Source: Carex sylvatica (Eukaryota; Streptophyta; Magnoliopsida; Poales; Cyperaceae). Taken from it: a DNA stretch of 64,000 nt. The stretch is taken from positions 62,001 through 126,000 of the forward strand of contig CAXKVR010000004.1 in the NCBI GenBank assembly GCA_964058845.1, in the 5' to 3' direction. Under the pieces are notes generated by a model. It had not been told where the DNA came from. It made no database searches and was given only the letters and a program-made list of their open reading frames with translations. Positions 22,796 to 35,393 of the stretch are shown in pieces. Each line of letters opens with the position of its first letter. The first letter of the stretch is position 1. Made by a program: the position numbers and the translations under genes.

Positions 22796-23869
22796 CAGGA
22801 GAATTGAATATCATATTACATGAATTTTTTTTACGTTAGAAAAAAAATGTTTTTGAATCCAATAAAGGAAAACAGTACTCTAATGCAAATATGCACATTT
22901 AATAATCAAGATGAAAATTAAAAAGTGATACAAATGTCATTAACAGATACAAGGAAACTAAAAGTGGAAAGAAGCTAAAAGCTACAAGAGAGGGATAAGG
23001 AACAAAAAGTGTTAGTATTGGATAAGAAATAGTTCATGTTTCTAAAATAAGTTACATGATTCGTCAAAAATGATTGAGTTGGAATTCTCGACTTAATCTG
23101 TCATTATTCAAGACAAAAACACTTGATTTAAAAAATAGAAGTTTCAATGTCTACTGAAAAACAAAACAAATTTTAAGTGACAAATTCGTAACAAAGACCA
23201 AAATTTGGTAACCAAATTTACCCCTATTTGATTTTGTTCCACTTAATCGCTTTCTTCTCGTGTAGTTTGTTTATTTGTAATTGGATACAATATTGACCCT
23301 ATTAGATAAAACCATGGAAGTTATGAACGTATATCCTGAGATATTCATTGTTATATGTAAAACACTCAAAATCGTAAAAATTATCGGGGAAAATAAATTG
23401 ATCGCAGATAGAACCGAGGACTTCTATTTGAAGGAGGGTATTGTTGTTTTTTTCAGAAAATTTTATTAATAGAAAACAAAATAAATTAATCAGAATAAAA
23501 CATTAATATCTCAAATCATAAGCAAAACTCTATAAATTATGGCGCTCGCGAGAGATGCCATAGTTTGTGATATCCGACCAGCAACAACAAGAAAAAAAAT
23601 GTGAACGTTATATTTTTGTTTATTTTGTACGTTGATTTTCTCAAACAATACAGTGTAAGAGGCGTGGAGTATAGTATTACTCTTCAATTTTTATTTTGTG
23701 CAAAACTGCAAATATATAGTGAACAAAATTTTGACGATGTAAAAGTGTGATTTATCGTTGGTTTAGATATTTCAAAATTAAGTTCAAATTAAATATCACT
23801 AAAAGATATCAGCTAGTAGCCTAGTACTAATTCAAAAACTACAAATATGATATATGATATCATGTCGGT
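22796..23869. other. AT-rich intergenic DNA
   Basis: A 62-codon frame at 23281-23469 has no recognised domain and is not called a gene. Confidence 0.4.
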
Positions 23870-24000
23870 AGGAGTGTTCATTCGTTCGATTTGTTTAAAA
23901 TCGAATTAAAATAGTTACATTAAAGACTTAAAGTTTTATTTGATTTTCAAAAATAGAAATAGGTTAAATTTATGAACTGAATTAGTGTTCATCAGAGAGG
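23870..24000. mobile_element. Left-end fragment of a hAT-type element
   Basis: GTAGGAGTGTTCATTCGTTCG-like start, as in 47450-47839, without a matching right end. Confidence 0.45.
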
Positions 24001-24039
24001 GCATATTTGAAATTTTGTTTTTTTAGGATAATAAAAAAT

Positions 24040-25278
24040 GAGAAATTTAGATATATATACCCATTATAACTTCATCAATTAGATATTTTTCCATCAAAAA
24101 TCTTAAAATTAGTTATTTCCCTATTTAAATTCATCAATATTATTAATATACCTATTGGTCAATTAATCCATATAAAACCCTGATTAGTATTAGTAAAAAT
24201 AAATAAAATTACAATTCTACCCTCCATTTCATCTCCTCCAACTCAGGGAATAAAAATATACTTCTCTGTAGTTAATTTTGTATATGTTCTTCAGTTTTGA
24301 GGTTCAAACAACGATTCTATACTCTTCTTTCATCTTCTTCATTTTGCCAACAAGTTCTCATTCTCCTCTCATAAAGAAAGTTTAGTGATTTCGTTTTTTT
24401 TTGTAACTGGACTTCCTGTAAAAAGAAAGTCAACTTCTCCATGTCCTCACCTTCTCTTCACACTTTCTATTTTTGTTTCACCTTCTCTAGTTCCACATTT
24501 CTATAAAATCAAGAATAGAGGAGAGATGTGGGATGACATGGGAAAGAAGAAATCATTCTCTGAAACAGAGAATCACATAGTTTAAGGAAGCTCTTTGAGT
24601 GTTTGATAAAATTGAAGCTGAAATGGGTAGTTACCCAGGTGATCCAATTCAATTCATCCATAATGTAATGGCTATTAATGTAAACTTTAATGAGTGCCTA
24701 CCTGGATGTCGCCCCCATTTATGTAGTCTCACCTCTCTATAAAATCAAGAATAAAGGTGGGATGAAATGAAAATGAAAAAATCATTCTTTGAAAATGTCG
24801 AGAAGGTGAAACAGAGATAGTTTGAAGATGGACATGGAGGAGTCGAGTTTCTATTTATAAGAAGTCCAGAAAATACAAACTGAAATTACTAAACTTTCGA
24901 AAGAATGAAAGCTTTATCTGAGGAGAATGAGAAATTTGTGGGAGAAATGAAGAAGACGAAAAAAAAGTACAAAATCGTTGTTTGAATATGTAAACTGAAG
25001 AACAGATATATAATCAACTTGACAAAAGTATCATATTTTTATTTTCTGAGTTAGAGGAGAGGAAAAGGAGGGCAGAATTGTAATTTTATTAATAATAATC
25101 AGTGTTTGTAATGGATTAATCAACAAATGGGTATATTAATAATACAGTGAATTTTGATGGAGAAATAACTAATTTTAAGATTTTGATGAGGGAAATATCT
25201 AATTGATAAAGTTAAGATTTTGATGGGGGAAATATCTAATTGATAAAGTTATGATGGGTATATATCTAAATTTGTCAT
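24040..25278. mobile_element. 1.24-kb foldback element abutting the monooxygenase gene
   Basis: The left end ATGAGAAATTTAGATATATA pairs with the right end, read inward as ATGACAAATTTAGATATATA. Arms exceed 400 bp and include ATTAATATACCYATTKGT and ATAAAATTACAATTCTRCCC. The right arm has a local 37-bp direct duplication near 25170-25245. No clear target duplication. A transcript through it would form a long hairpin. Confidence 0.85.
25259..25266 (+). promoter_or_regulatory. TATA-like motif inside the foldback end
   Basis: TATATATC lies about 50 bp before the monooxygenase ATG and belongs to the transposon arm. It could act as the core promoter; this is inference from position. Confidence 0.35.
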
Positions 25279-25314
25279 AAAAAATATCGGTCAGCTATAC
25301 GGCTACACTGAGAA

Positions 25315-28300
25315 ATGGAAGCCACAGGAAAGGAGAGGAGAAGAGGAAAGGCAGCAGTAGTGGGAGGAAGCATAGCCGGGTTGTGCTGCGCGCACGCGCT
25401 CATCTCGGGCGGGTGGGACGCCGCCGTGATCGAGAAGTCGACTGCTCCATTAACTCCGTCTCGCAGCCCCACTGGCGCCGGCCTCGGCCTCGACCCTCAG
25501 TCTCGGGAGATTCTCGTCCGTTGGATTTCTGATCCGCAACTTCACCAGGCCACCTTCCCGCTCTCAACAGACCTGGTACAAGCTTCATTCTTATTTCCAA
25601 GCCCTTTCTGTTGTGGTTAATTAATTCTCAAGGGCCCATGTCTTTTGACTTGTAATCTTCTATTGGAAATGTGTTTATGTCGTAAAAGGGATTAACAACA
25701 TTAAAATCAAACTGACATGGTTTATACCAAATGACAAACTGTAATTTGTTGGCCTACCATAAAAGCAATAGCATGGTAGGGAGAGTCCTATCTAATATCT
25801 CCATGCTCACCAAATTAGAATTTAAGTCAACCAGAAAGATGACCAATCAGGTATGTTAAAATCTTTTTGTGCATACAGCTACTCTTTAGTCCTATTTTAA
25901 TGTCTTTTCTTTCTCTTCAATCTATGCATGCTTGTCAAGATATTGCCACATAACTTGAAATGAAAGGAGAAAGGAACCAAAACCATACTACTTTGTACAT
26001 CTGTACTACCTATACCATCTTCTTTCCAACGGTTACCAAAGGGGCTGGCCAGAATTATGTCCAAAAGCATGGTGTTTAATATTTCATTTTATCCTGAATT
26101 TTTTTCATAATTTATTTTTTTCCATTTGGTTGAGATGTATATGTACTGATTCTTTGTATTCACCAGAATAGAGCGACTGACAGTGGGAACAAGACAAGCA
26201 AAACATTAACAAGAGATAAAAATTTCAATTTTCGAGCTGCACATTGGGCTGATCTCCACTCCATGTTGTACAAGGGATTGCCACCTGGACTGATATTGTG
26301 GGGTCACCAGTTCATCTCCTTTCAAACCTCCAAGGATAAATCCACTGTCGGGGTAAAATGTAGAGTTGCCGAGACAGGAGAGATTGTAGAAATTGAGGTG
26401 GATTTGCTTGTGGCTGCAGATGGCTGTTTGTCAGCCATTCGCCAGAATTTCCTTCCAAATTTGAAATTGAGGTGTGCGCTGTTGAGACCTAAACTTTGTC
26501 TACGAAATGCATCAATTATAAAGTGGTTTCTTTGTGTCATATTGGACAATGCCATAAAGTGAAGCTCAATTGGATTGCTTCTACTTCAATGCAAAATTAT
26601 ATGACCTAGGATAACTCGTGGCAACTTTGGGTTAACTGGAGCCTTATTGCACTGTTGAGGTTTAGTTGGCATTAGTAATGGATACTTATGGACTATATGT
26701 AATTTGGGATTAAAGGAAATAGTGGGATTATAAGTCGGGCCTATTTTCCCTGGGGGTGGGGGGTTTAGAAACATGTGGACCATTACGACTTAGTTTCACA
26801 ACAAGTAACTTCACAGGTGAAATTATGCATATTCCCCTTCAAAAATATGCAAGTATTTCATGTTCTGTGAAAAACACGTCTATTTTTTGGTGTTGGATAT
26901 AGATGATATTTTAGATTTTTCTTTCCTTCTTTTTGCACACATGAGTTGTCCCTAAAAATAGTCATAACTTGAATTAGCTTATAAATGCTTGTTGGTGTAT
27001 GTAGGTATGCCGGCTACTGTGCTTGGAGGGGTGTACTTGACTATTCTGATAAAGAGGACTCAGATTTAATTCTAGGTATGAGAAAAGCATATCCCGAGCT
27101 TGGCAACTGCCTCTACTTTGATCTAGCCCGTGATACACATGCTGTGCTATATGAGCTGAAGAACAAAAGGCTCAATTGGATCTGGTATGTCAACCAACCA
27201 GAGCCTGAATCGAAGGTAGGTTACCTCTCTAAGTATTGTATATTTTTCTTATCATAGAGGAGAATCCATTGCATTTGAAATTTGGTGCTAATCTAAAGCA
27301 CAATTTGAAACTTGATGCCTGTCAACAAAGACCTGAGATGTTGGAAATTTTCACATCTGTATATATGTATATATTTTATTTCCAAATTAAGGCATGACAG
27401 AACACAACTTTTGGAGGCAATGGATCTCTCTTATTATTGTATCTTATACAGTTCCAATACAGATGACAAATATTGCATTTTTTTTTACTGCTTAACCGCT
27501 TTTAAATGGATGCTAAGTTATCTAAACTCTACCTCAATTTACATCAAAAACTTGTGCTATCAAAGCACTGACTTGGTGTTCGAGCTTTCTGGGGACTGTC
27601 CAGGCAGTGCAGACTAGCACCAAACCTAATTGGCGGGGTGCCAAATTTTAGTGTTAGCCATTTCATAAACCAAATTGTGCTTCAAATCCTCTCCTGTTAT
27701 TGTATGGTGTCTTACGATGGTTTGTTTTCATATTACGTTAGAAAGATCTACTTGTGATGATTCTGATGAGCTCTTAGCCATCTGACTACTATTTTGGTAA
27801 TGACTTATTTTGATGTGATAGTGCAGCCTTGTGCAATTTAGTATTGATTATTTGCTACCAGTAAAATTCTGGAAAGAGAACATGCTTAGAAGCTGGTACC
27901 TAATCATTGTACAAAATAAAATAATGCCAAAAAAAATGTATTCAGGGAAGCTCAGTCACAATGAAAGTGAACAGAGACGCTCTACACAACATGCTCGAAG
28001 AAGCCAACAAGGTGTGGGTCCCCCAACTCGCCAGCCTCATGCAGGAGACAACCGATCCTTTCATAAACATCATATATGACAGCGATCCATTACCACATCT
28101 ACACTGGGAAGGCAAAATAGTCTTGGTAGGAGATGCAGCGCACCCTACCACCCCGCATGGATTGCGAAGCACCAACATGTCAGTGGTGGATGCACATGTG
28201 CTTGGCAAATGCCTGGAGAGATATGGACTGGAGGATTTGGAGAAGGCATTGGAAGAGTTCCAGGCAATCCGACTTCCAGTAGTTTCAGAACAAGTTCTGT

Positions 28301-28407
28301 ATGCGAGGAAATTGGGTCGTGTTAAGCAAGGTTTGGATTTAATTGGAGATGTGCAACTCCACCAAAGAGGCATGCCTTATTTTGATGGTGCGCCTACTTC
28401 TCTTTAA
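25315..28407 (+). CDS. FAD-dependent monooxygenase (group A flavoprotein hydroxylase-like)
   Basis: Four GT-AG exons (25315-25575, 26167-26471, 27005-27215, 27946-28407) join to an intact 412-aa protein. The GGSIAG dinucleotide-binding loop is at 17-22 with acidic E40 at the end of the second strand, and the DG motif is at 172-173 (LLVAADGCLSAIRQ). The third FAD motif is at 321-331 (GDAAHPTTPHG), followed by LRSTNMSVVDA. This layout matches plant zeaxanthin-epoxidase-like / salicylate-hydroxylase-like monooxygenases of about 400 aa. It uses FAD and NAD(P)H to hydroxylate an unknown small substrate. It lacks a plastid transit peptide and the FHA domain of true zeaxanthin epoxidase. The start is the first ATG in frame with the FAD loop, 36 bp after a foldback transposon, so its promoter is at least partly transposon DNA. 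Confidence 0.9.
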
Positions 28408-28621
28408 AATTTTATTGGGCCTCTGCAATTCTAGATCATTTTTTAATTAAAAATGTATACTATTCAAAGGTGAATCCATAACTTTACGAACATATCATAA
28501 CTATAGCTCCAAACTTCAATTTTTTTTTAGTATGACGCTCCTGATTTTGTGCAGAGAACTTTTAGGGAAACATGTTGATGTTCTACCTAACACAATTTTG
28601 ATCAAGTTAGTAGTTAGGAGT

Positions 28622-29096
28622 TAGGTACCTATATTTGTCCGTATATTCAAAACCGCATGAACTTGATTGTATGAGATTCTGTATGCAGAAGACCACTGTA
28701 TAAGCATATGCAGTCCATGCGGCCGCATTTTAAAACACTTAAAATGCGGCCACATATGCTTATGCAGTGATCTTCCGCATACAAAATCTCATGCAGTCAA
28801 GTTCATGCGGTTTTAAATATACGGGCACATATACGGCCCATGCGGACTTGAAAAAAGCCTAAAAGTTATTTTGCGGTAGAGGAAATTAGAATCTATAACT
28901 TTTATAATATGCAAACCATTAGACTAAACAAGTTTTTAGATATAAATCATTTTATTTTATCAATATTTTTTTAACAAAGCATAGTAAAATCGCATATGTA
29001 CTTCCGAATACAAATTCGTATATGCGGCCGCATGCCACATATGCAATATGCAGTGGCCTTTCACATACATGAACAAAATTGCATTTTAAAACACTG
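28622..29096. mobile_element. hAT-related region with a strong hairpin
   Basis: The right end GCATTTTAAAACACTG (29081-29096) matches the hAT end seen at 34966-35379. Inside, 28650-28810 is a near-perfect hairpin: ACCGCATGAACTTGATTG and GCATATGCAG-type arms around CATTTTAAAACACTTAAAATG. It is rich in GCGGCCGCAT. The left boundary is uncertain; GTTAGGAG at 28614 and GTTAGGAC at 29097 may be the target duplication. Confidence 0.55.
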
Positions 29097-29283
29097 GTTA
29101 GGACAACATTTTTGTTCTTTTTTTTGTGGCTTATTTTTTTTTTATCCCAAAGAGCTGGGCAACATGATGTCTGCCCTTTTTTTTATTTTATTTTTATTTT
29201 TTTGGCATCGCTGCTTAAGTTGAAAATGCGGACAAATGCATTTCTATTAGCATATGTTAATTTACAGCTTCACGTCTTGTGTT

Positions 29284-30439
29284 CGGAAATTTTTATTAAT
29301 ATCCAAAAAAAATATTAAATTTCAAAAACTACACCTTATACTGAGAAATTTCAAAATCTGTCCAAATTGCAAATTTTATTAGTGGAAATTCAGTTTAGAA
29401 CCTCAAATTTTTTTTTGCGGTTTTTAATTCCAAAACCGAAATGTTTTTTTAGCTGTTTTAAGTTTTTCTTATTAATTTTTTTAATGAAATAAAAATATTT
29501 ATAATTAATTTATTTTTGTATTGAAATATTAGAAATATATTATATATTTCTTTGAAAATAGATGGAATACTATATAATTTGATTTATTAGAAATATATTA
29601 TATTTTTTTTTGAAAATAGATGAAATACTATATAATTTGATTTATTAGAAAGATTGTCACAAATAATTCGGATCAATATTTTTCAGGCTGGATTTTTTGC
29701 GACTGTAAGAAAAAATAAAATATTGAGTTGTGTTATTGAAAAAAAATATATTTTGAATCTGAGTTATTAATTCTGATTCAAAAATCACTTCTAGATAAAT
29801 ATATAAAATATTGTAATTTTTCTATTTTTGAAAAAACAAAAAAATTATCTGACAACTCTGACAAAAATTCTCGGTGAATTTTTTTTTTTTTACAGTTTTT
29901 TTTTTTTTTTTCGAAAATAGAAGAATCCAAATATTTTTTATATTTACTTAGAAGTGATTTTTTAAATGGAGATTAATAACTCAGATTAAAAATATTTTTA
30001 TTTTTTCAATAACACACAAAAAAAAATATTTTAATTTTTCTTATAGCCGCAAAAAAATTTGACCTAAAAATATTGTTATTTGTAGCAGTCCTTCTAATAA
30101 ATTAAATTATGTAGTATTCTATTTATTTTCAAAGAAATATATAAAATATTTATAATATTTTACAAAAATAAATAAATTATAAACATTTCTGTTCAATTAA
30201 AATTAAAAAATAAAACTTAGAACCGCAAAAAAAAATTGCGGTTTTGAAATTCCAAGTTTAAAATTGAATTTTTTTTATTTTTTTTTGCAGTTTTGGAATT
30301 CCAAAACTGTATTTTTTTTTGCGATATTAGACTGAATTTTTGCAAAAAAATTTGTGATTTTGGCAAATTTCAAAATTTCTCAGTCTGAGGTGTATATTTT
30401 GAAATTTAATATTTTCTTGGATATTAATAAAAATTTCGG
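29284..30439. mobile_element. 1156-bp Mutator-type foldback element
   Basis: The termini CGGAAATTTTTATTAATATC and, read inward at the right, CCGAAATTTTTATTAATATC lie inside a perfect 9-bp duplication TCTTGTGTT (29275-29283 and 30440-30448). Arms are roughly 550 bp each, with a small centre near 29870-29910. No coding capacity. It shares the terminal TTTTTATTAATAYCC with the elements at 44461, 57511 and 61588. Confidence 0.92.
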
Positions 30440-30448
30440 TCTTGTGTT

Positions 30449-31311
30449 GCTTGGGTCCATATGTTGGCATATTTTAATTTTGTTATTGACTATCAGACAT
30501 TTTTTTTTATTAAAACTATCAGACATATTATATTCTTTAAAATTGTTATTGACTATCAGACATTTTATTTTGTTAACTGAAATTGGCAGTGCCATAAATA
30601 CACTGCAAATTACTAAATAACATTTCTAATCAAGAGATATATATTGCATTTTATTTTATCGTAGATTAATCACAATTGTGTTCTTGGATGTCTTGTATAA
30701 ACTTTTATTTATTCAGACTGTTGAAATTAATTGTCATAAAAAAAGAACAAAGTAAGAAGATTTTGTTTCCAAAATTGGTTCAGTTTCAAAAGATGCATGC
30801 AAAAAATGAGTAAAAATTAAAAATAATGTTAAAGATTTTGTAATTATTAATTTATTATCGACATGTAGATCAAGAGCATATTTTTCTTAGTAATTAGTTC
30901 CAAGGGTTCCCTAATCATACGCTTTAAGTTGAGTAGACCCCGGTCACCCACCCCACTACACCCACCGACCCCCCTCTCTCTCAAGTGAAACCGGAAACCA
31001 AAATCCAGAGTTGGTGAATTCCGCTTACCAGCTATACATTCTCTCCATTTTTGACCAAAATGGAAATTAATACACATGTTCCACAACTTCACCAGTTGTT
31101 CTTATACTGGCGAAAATTTCACCTGACATAGCCTTCAACTTCCATATAACATCCTTCCATTCTTTGCGAGTCCCAGCTTGTTTTCACAAGCAACAGTCGC
31201 TACTCGCTTACTATAATAATTCCATAGCACTATCTTCTCTACCGAATTCTCAACAGTTTTCCACAATTTTCCTCTTCAATTTGAAGTTCTTAGCGACCCA
31301 CTGACTCCACC
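30449..31311 (+). promoter_or_regulatory. Upstream region of the first hydrolase gene
   Basis: About 860 bp with no other gene. The C/T-rich 31130-31290 looks like 5' UTR, and CATATAA at about 31143 is a weak TATA candidate. The start codon sits in CACCATGG, a strong plant context. Confidence 0.4.
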
Positions 31312-32364
31312 ATGGGATCGGAGGTCCCACGCTTTTACTGGGGCAACCAACCAGAGGCCGAGTTCTATACTTTGCAAGGCGTGAAAAACCGACAAACATT
31401 CCATCAAACACCTTACGGACGTCTCTTCACCCAGTCTTTCCATCCGATCAACCGTGAGACCGGCGAAGAGCTCCCAATCAAAGGTACTGTTTATCTAACT
31501 CACGGGTATGGGTCTGATACTGGCTGGCTATTTCAATCCATCGCCATAGCCTACGCAAATTGGGGCTATGCCGCATACTGTGCTGATTTGCTCGGCCACG
31601 GCAGATCTGACGGGCTCCGGTGTTACATGGGTGATTTTGAGGCCGTGGCCGGGGCATCTCTCCACTTCTTCCTCTCAGTTCGCAAGGACGCGGTCTATGC
31701 AGATTTACCCGCTTTCTTATTCGGAGAGTCGATGGGTGGAGCGGCAACAATGCTAATGTATCTGAGGTCTCCACCCGACACATGGACTGGCCTGATCTTC
31801 TCAGCTCCGCTCTTTGTCATGCCTGAAGACATGAAGCCATCTAAACTTAGACTCTTCCTCTTCGGTTTGTTATTCGGCATGGCTGACACGTGGCAAGCCA
31901 TGCCTGACAAAAAGATGGTAGGGAAGGCGATACGGGATCCCGAACGGCTCCGCATAATCGCATCTAACCCGCGTCGCTATACCGAGCCGCCTCGTGTTGG
32001 TACGATGCGGGAGCTCGCCAGGATTTGCGGGTACATCCAGGAGAGCTTCCCCAAGGTAACCGTACCATTTTTAACAGTGCATGGTACCGAAGATGGGGTT
32101 ACATCACCAGAGGGATCGAAGCTGTTGTATGAAAAGGCAGGGAGTAAAGATAAAAGCTTGATACTGTACGAGGGTTATTACCATTCGCTTCTACAAGGAG
32201 AATCGGAGGAGAACGGCAAGAGAGTTCTGGCGGATCTGAGAGAATGGATCGATGAAAGAACGAAAAGGTACGGTAACGGCGTTAGTAGAGTCGTTAATGT
32301 GGACAGACGCGTGGCAGGTTCTGAGGAGGTTGGGAACCAGCAAGTGGAGGATGCGGCGCAATAA
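31312..32364 (+). CDS. Alpha/beta hydrolase, monoacylglycerol lipase / caffeoylshikimate esterase-like
   Basis: An intronless 350-aa serine hydrolase. The oxyanion-loop HG motif is H64-G65 in LTHGYGSDTGW, the nucleophile elbow is GESMGG with S140, the acid is D261 in HGTEDG, and the base is H291 in YYHSLL. The core is of the plant family that includes monoacylglycerol lipases and caffeoylshikimate esterase, which hydrolyse ester bonds of monoacylglycerol, lysophospholipid or caffeoyl-shikimate. Which substrate applies here cannot be told from sequence alone. No signal peptide, so probably cytosolic or membrane-associated. The paralogue at 55770-56807 has the same layout and strand. The C-terminal 30 residues are acidic and differ from the paralogue. 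Confidence 0.93.
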   Translation: MGSEVPRFYWGNQPEAEFYTLQGVKNRQTFHQTPYGRLFTQSFHPINRETGEELPIKGTVYLTHGYGSDTGWLFQSIAIAYANWGYAAYCADLLGHGRSDGLRCYMGDFEAVAGASLHFFLSVRKDAVYADLPAFLFGESMGGAATMLMYLRSPPDTWTGLIFSAPLFVMPEDMKPSKLRLFLFGLLFGMADTWQAMPDKKMVGKAIRDPERLRIIASNPRRYTEPPRVGTMRELARICGYIQESFPKVTVPFLTVHGTEDGVTSPEGSKLLYEKAGSKDKSLILYEGYYHSLLQGESEENGKRVLADLREWIDERTKRYGNGVSRVVNVDRRVAGSEEVGNQQVEDAAQ

Positions 32365-33930
32365 ATGTTCAGAAATATTTTGTAATGGAAGTTAGTTAAA
32401 ATGGCAATTAAATACAGGGGGTTGTTAATTTCATTGCCTGTACTACAAGAAAAGGATATAGTGAGTTAAATATTAGCTGTACTTATCGAGAGTAATTCGG
32501 TCAACAGTTTTTGGTGCATATTAACCTGGTATTGTGTAAGCAATAACTCGGAAACGTAGTTATTGCCAGTCGACAAATAGCAAAAGAATAACCTTGATTT
32601 TAATGTGTTATTGGAAAAAAAAAAATTCTTAGTTTATCATAATTTGAAATTATTTGTAGGTGAAGGGGTTTGTATTGGTGTATATTATTTCTTAAACTCA
32701 ATATTTAGTATTTTATACGATGATATTACCGACCATAATTTCATTACTTATTTTGTAACGGCGCAATTATGGTAGGTGATTAATCTCCGACCCGATCAAA
32801 CCATATGATCATATTTTGATTTTGGTTGTGGATTAAGAGGGGTAAACATGTTTAAAGAGTCAAATGAAGAGTAGAATATAAGAAATAAGAAAAAATAAGA
32901 AGTGAGTTAATTCAGAATAAGTTACTCCATCTTTTAAGGTGGGTTAACTTCACGCTTACTCTATTTGTGGGATTCATTATCATATGCATGAGTTCATTTC
33001 TCAATAACCTACTCCTTTATATGAATTATTTTAATCCATAACTTAAGCTACCAAACGACTTATAAAATTTAAAGAGTAAGATGAAATAAGCAATTTAATC
33101 TTCGTTAATTTTACTCTACAACCAAACGTGACCTAATTGTTCAAACTTAAATGACAATATCAGTACCAACAACAATATGTTGTATAAATTATTCTATATT
33201 TTTGCAAGAGTATATTATGGGGACTTAAAGAAGATATCACTGGATATATAGATCACCAGACCAACAAATAAATTGCATTTAATTGGTTATAAATCAAGGA
33301 TCCTCAATTTCACATAACGTAGAATATGTACTGTATTACAGGAGAAATTAGATTTTTTTTTTGGTTCACAACACTCGAGGAATGATGAAAATATGTACTG
33401 TATTATTGGAGAAATTAGATTTAAAAAAAAATTAGAATCAATTTTAATTATTTTAATAAAATAAGCACTATTGATTCATTTTTTATTTTATATATATATA
33501 AAAAACAGCTTCACCAATTATAGGAATCGGTAGAGAAAGAATTTAAAATTTATTTATACAAAATATGCATTGTTTATTTCTACTCTTCTTTCCTCCATCA
33601 AGAATAGAATCGGTGGAGCTGAATTCTTGCAATTGTTATGTTAAAATAACTAAAATTAGTCCTATTTAAAAATAATTGAGAAATTACATAAAGAAATATT
33701 ACAAATCTCGAGACAATCCTATGTTTGTCTAAAAGTGCCGTAAAATTTGGTAGTACCTTTAGGGCTGATTGAAAGTTCTTCCCAAGTCAATCCGGGGCAA
33801 GAAATATGCCAAAACTACGCCTAAAATCGGAATTTTTTTAGAAACCATAAATAATAATAAAGAAAATAACAAACCAATTTGATTGGTTTAGTTTTACAAA
33901 AACCATTAGTATCGAACAACTATCTCGGTA
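32365..33930. other. Intergenic DNA after the first hydrolase
   Basis: No gene seen. AAAATATGTACTGTATTA occurs twice (about 33320 and 33388), a short local repeat. Confidence 0.45.
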
Positions 33931-33939
33931 CGGAAATTA

Positions 33940-34870
33940 TTTTTGCTGGACTGAACATGAACACCCTATTCGGGCATGGTCTGATTTCACAAATTTGCCA
34001 CATAAAATTGATTTTTTTTTTTTTATATACGCGCCGAATAGGCTGTTCGGCCTATTTTTAAAAATTTTTTTTTGAAAGTAATTAAACAGAACTTATAATG
34101 TTCCTATAATTTGAATATCTTAAAAGGAATATCAAACAAAATAGATAAAGTATCTTATAATTGAAATGTACTAAAGTATTATGTAATATTTTTTAGACAA
34201 GATTTTTTATGGCTGTAAAACAATTATAATATTTCTTCATATGTTACCGAAAAAAAATAAAAAATATTTTGAATCTAAGTTATTGATCCGGTTCAATCAC
34301 TTTTGATAAATAAAAAAATTATCGTGATATTTCTAGTACAATCAAATTCTAAGTTACTCCATCTATTTATCTAAAAGTAATTTTATATTGTTATATATTT
34401 ATATTTTTTTTATTACTTTTAGAGAAATAGATAGAGTACCTTAGAATTTGAATATACTAGAAGGATCACGATAATTTTTTTATTTACTCAGAAGTGATTT
34501 TTAAACTAGTATCAATGACTTAAATTCAAAACATTTTTTTATCCAGTAACAAACAGAGAAATATTTTAATTTTTTTAACAACCGCAAATAATTCTACTGA
34601 AAAATATTTCGTAATACTTATAGTACATCTCAATTATAAAATATTTTATCTACTTTATTTGATATTCTTTTTAAGATATTTAGATTGTAAGTTTCTCCAT
34701 ATATTTTCAAAAATTGACAAAAAAAAAAGTTAGGGCGAACAGCCTATTCGGTACATAATTTGAGCAAATGAGTTTTTGAGATTTCACCAAAGATCACACG
34801 GATTTAAGGATTTGGTTGAAATTACGTGAAATTGAGGGTGTGCCGAACAACCTGTTCGGCCCAGCAAAAA
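33940..34870. mobile_element. Diverged foldback element, about 930 bp
   Basis: Outer TTTTTGCTGG (33940) and CCAGCAAAAA (34861-34870) are inverted. The arms continue through AATAATTTTTTT / TTATGGCTGTAAAA-type sequence to a centre near 34385. The subterminal part has 17-bp palindromes CCGAATAGGCTGTTCGG (34034), GCGAACAGCCTATTCGG (34735) and CCGAACAACCTGTTCGG (34843). No clear target duplication, so boundaries are provisional. Confidence 0.65.
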
Positions 34871-34965
34871 AAAAAAGGGTTTGGTGCTTAGTACTTATAT
34901 TTTTTTGTAAAATTCAAACTAACTTATATTTTATTTTCTAAAATTGTGACCGGATGTGATACAAT

Positions 34966-35379
34966 CAGTGTAACAAAATACGGTCCATGTGGCCGCATAT
35001 GCGTATGCGGTTCTGAACTGTATAGAAAATTAATATGCGGTTTCGTATATGCGACTGCTTAATTTTGACCGCATACCGCATATAATCCGCATACTGCATA
35101 TGAACTGCATATACTGCATATGATCTGCATATGATCCGCATATTAACCGCATATGATCTTGCTGTTGTGTATTCTTATATATGTATGTTGCTTTTATATT
35201 AGAGAATAATAGATATAAAATAGTTCTACAAACATGTGTATTCTTATTCTTGTTGTGAGATTATGCTTCCAAATATATATGAATTCTTATTTTAAAATCC
35301 GCATATGCGGCTGTATACCGTATATGCAGTATGCGGTGACCTTTCGCATACCGCATAGAAACTGCATTTTATAACACTG
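34966..35379. mobile_element. 414-bp hAT-type element rich in GCATATG repeats
   Basis: The left end CAGTGTAACAAAATACGG and the right end, read inward as CAGTGTTATAAAATGCAG, form the inverted repeat. Flanks GATACAAT and GGTACAGT agree at 6 of 8 positions. Between 35068 and 35155 a degenerate 12-bp CCGCATATGATC unit is repeated several times; such subterminal repeats are typical binding sites of hAT transposases. Confidence 0.75.
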
Positions 35380-35393
35380 GGTACAGTAGTCAC

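Noticed and set aside
31478..31955. Antisense frames inside the first hydrolase (and 55957-56660 inside the second)
   Set aside because: Shadows of real genes on the other strand; no domain and no start context.
35068..35155. CRISPR-like short repeat array
   Set aside because: Units are degenerate and directly abutting, with no unique spacers; it is a hAT subterminal array in a plant genome.
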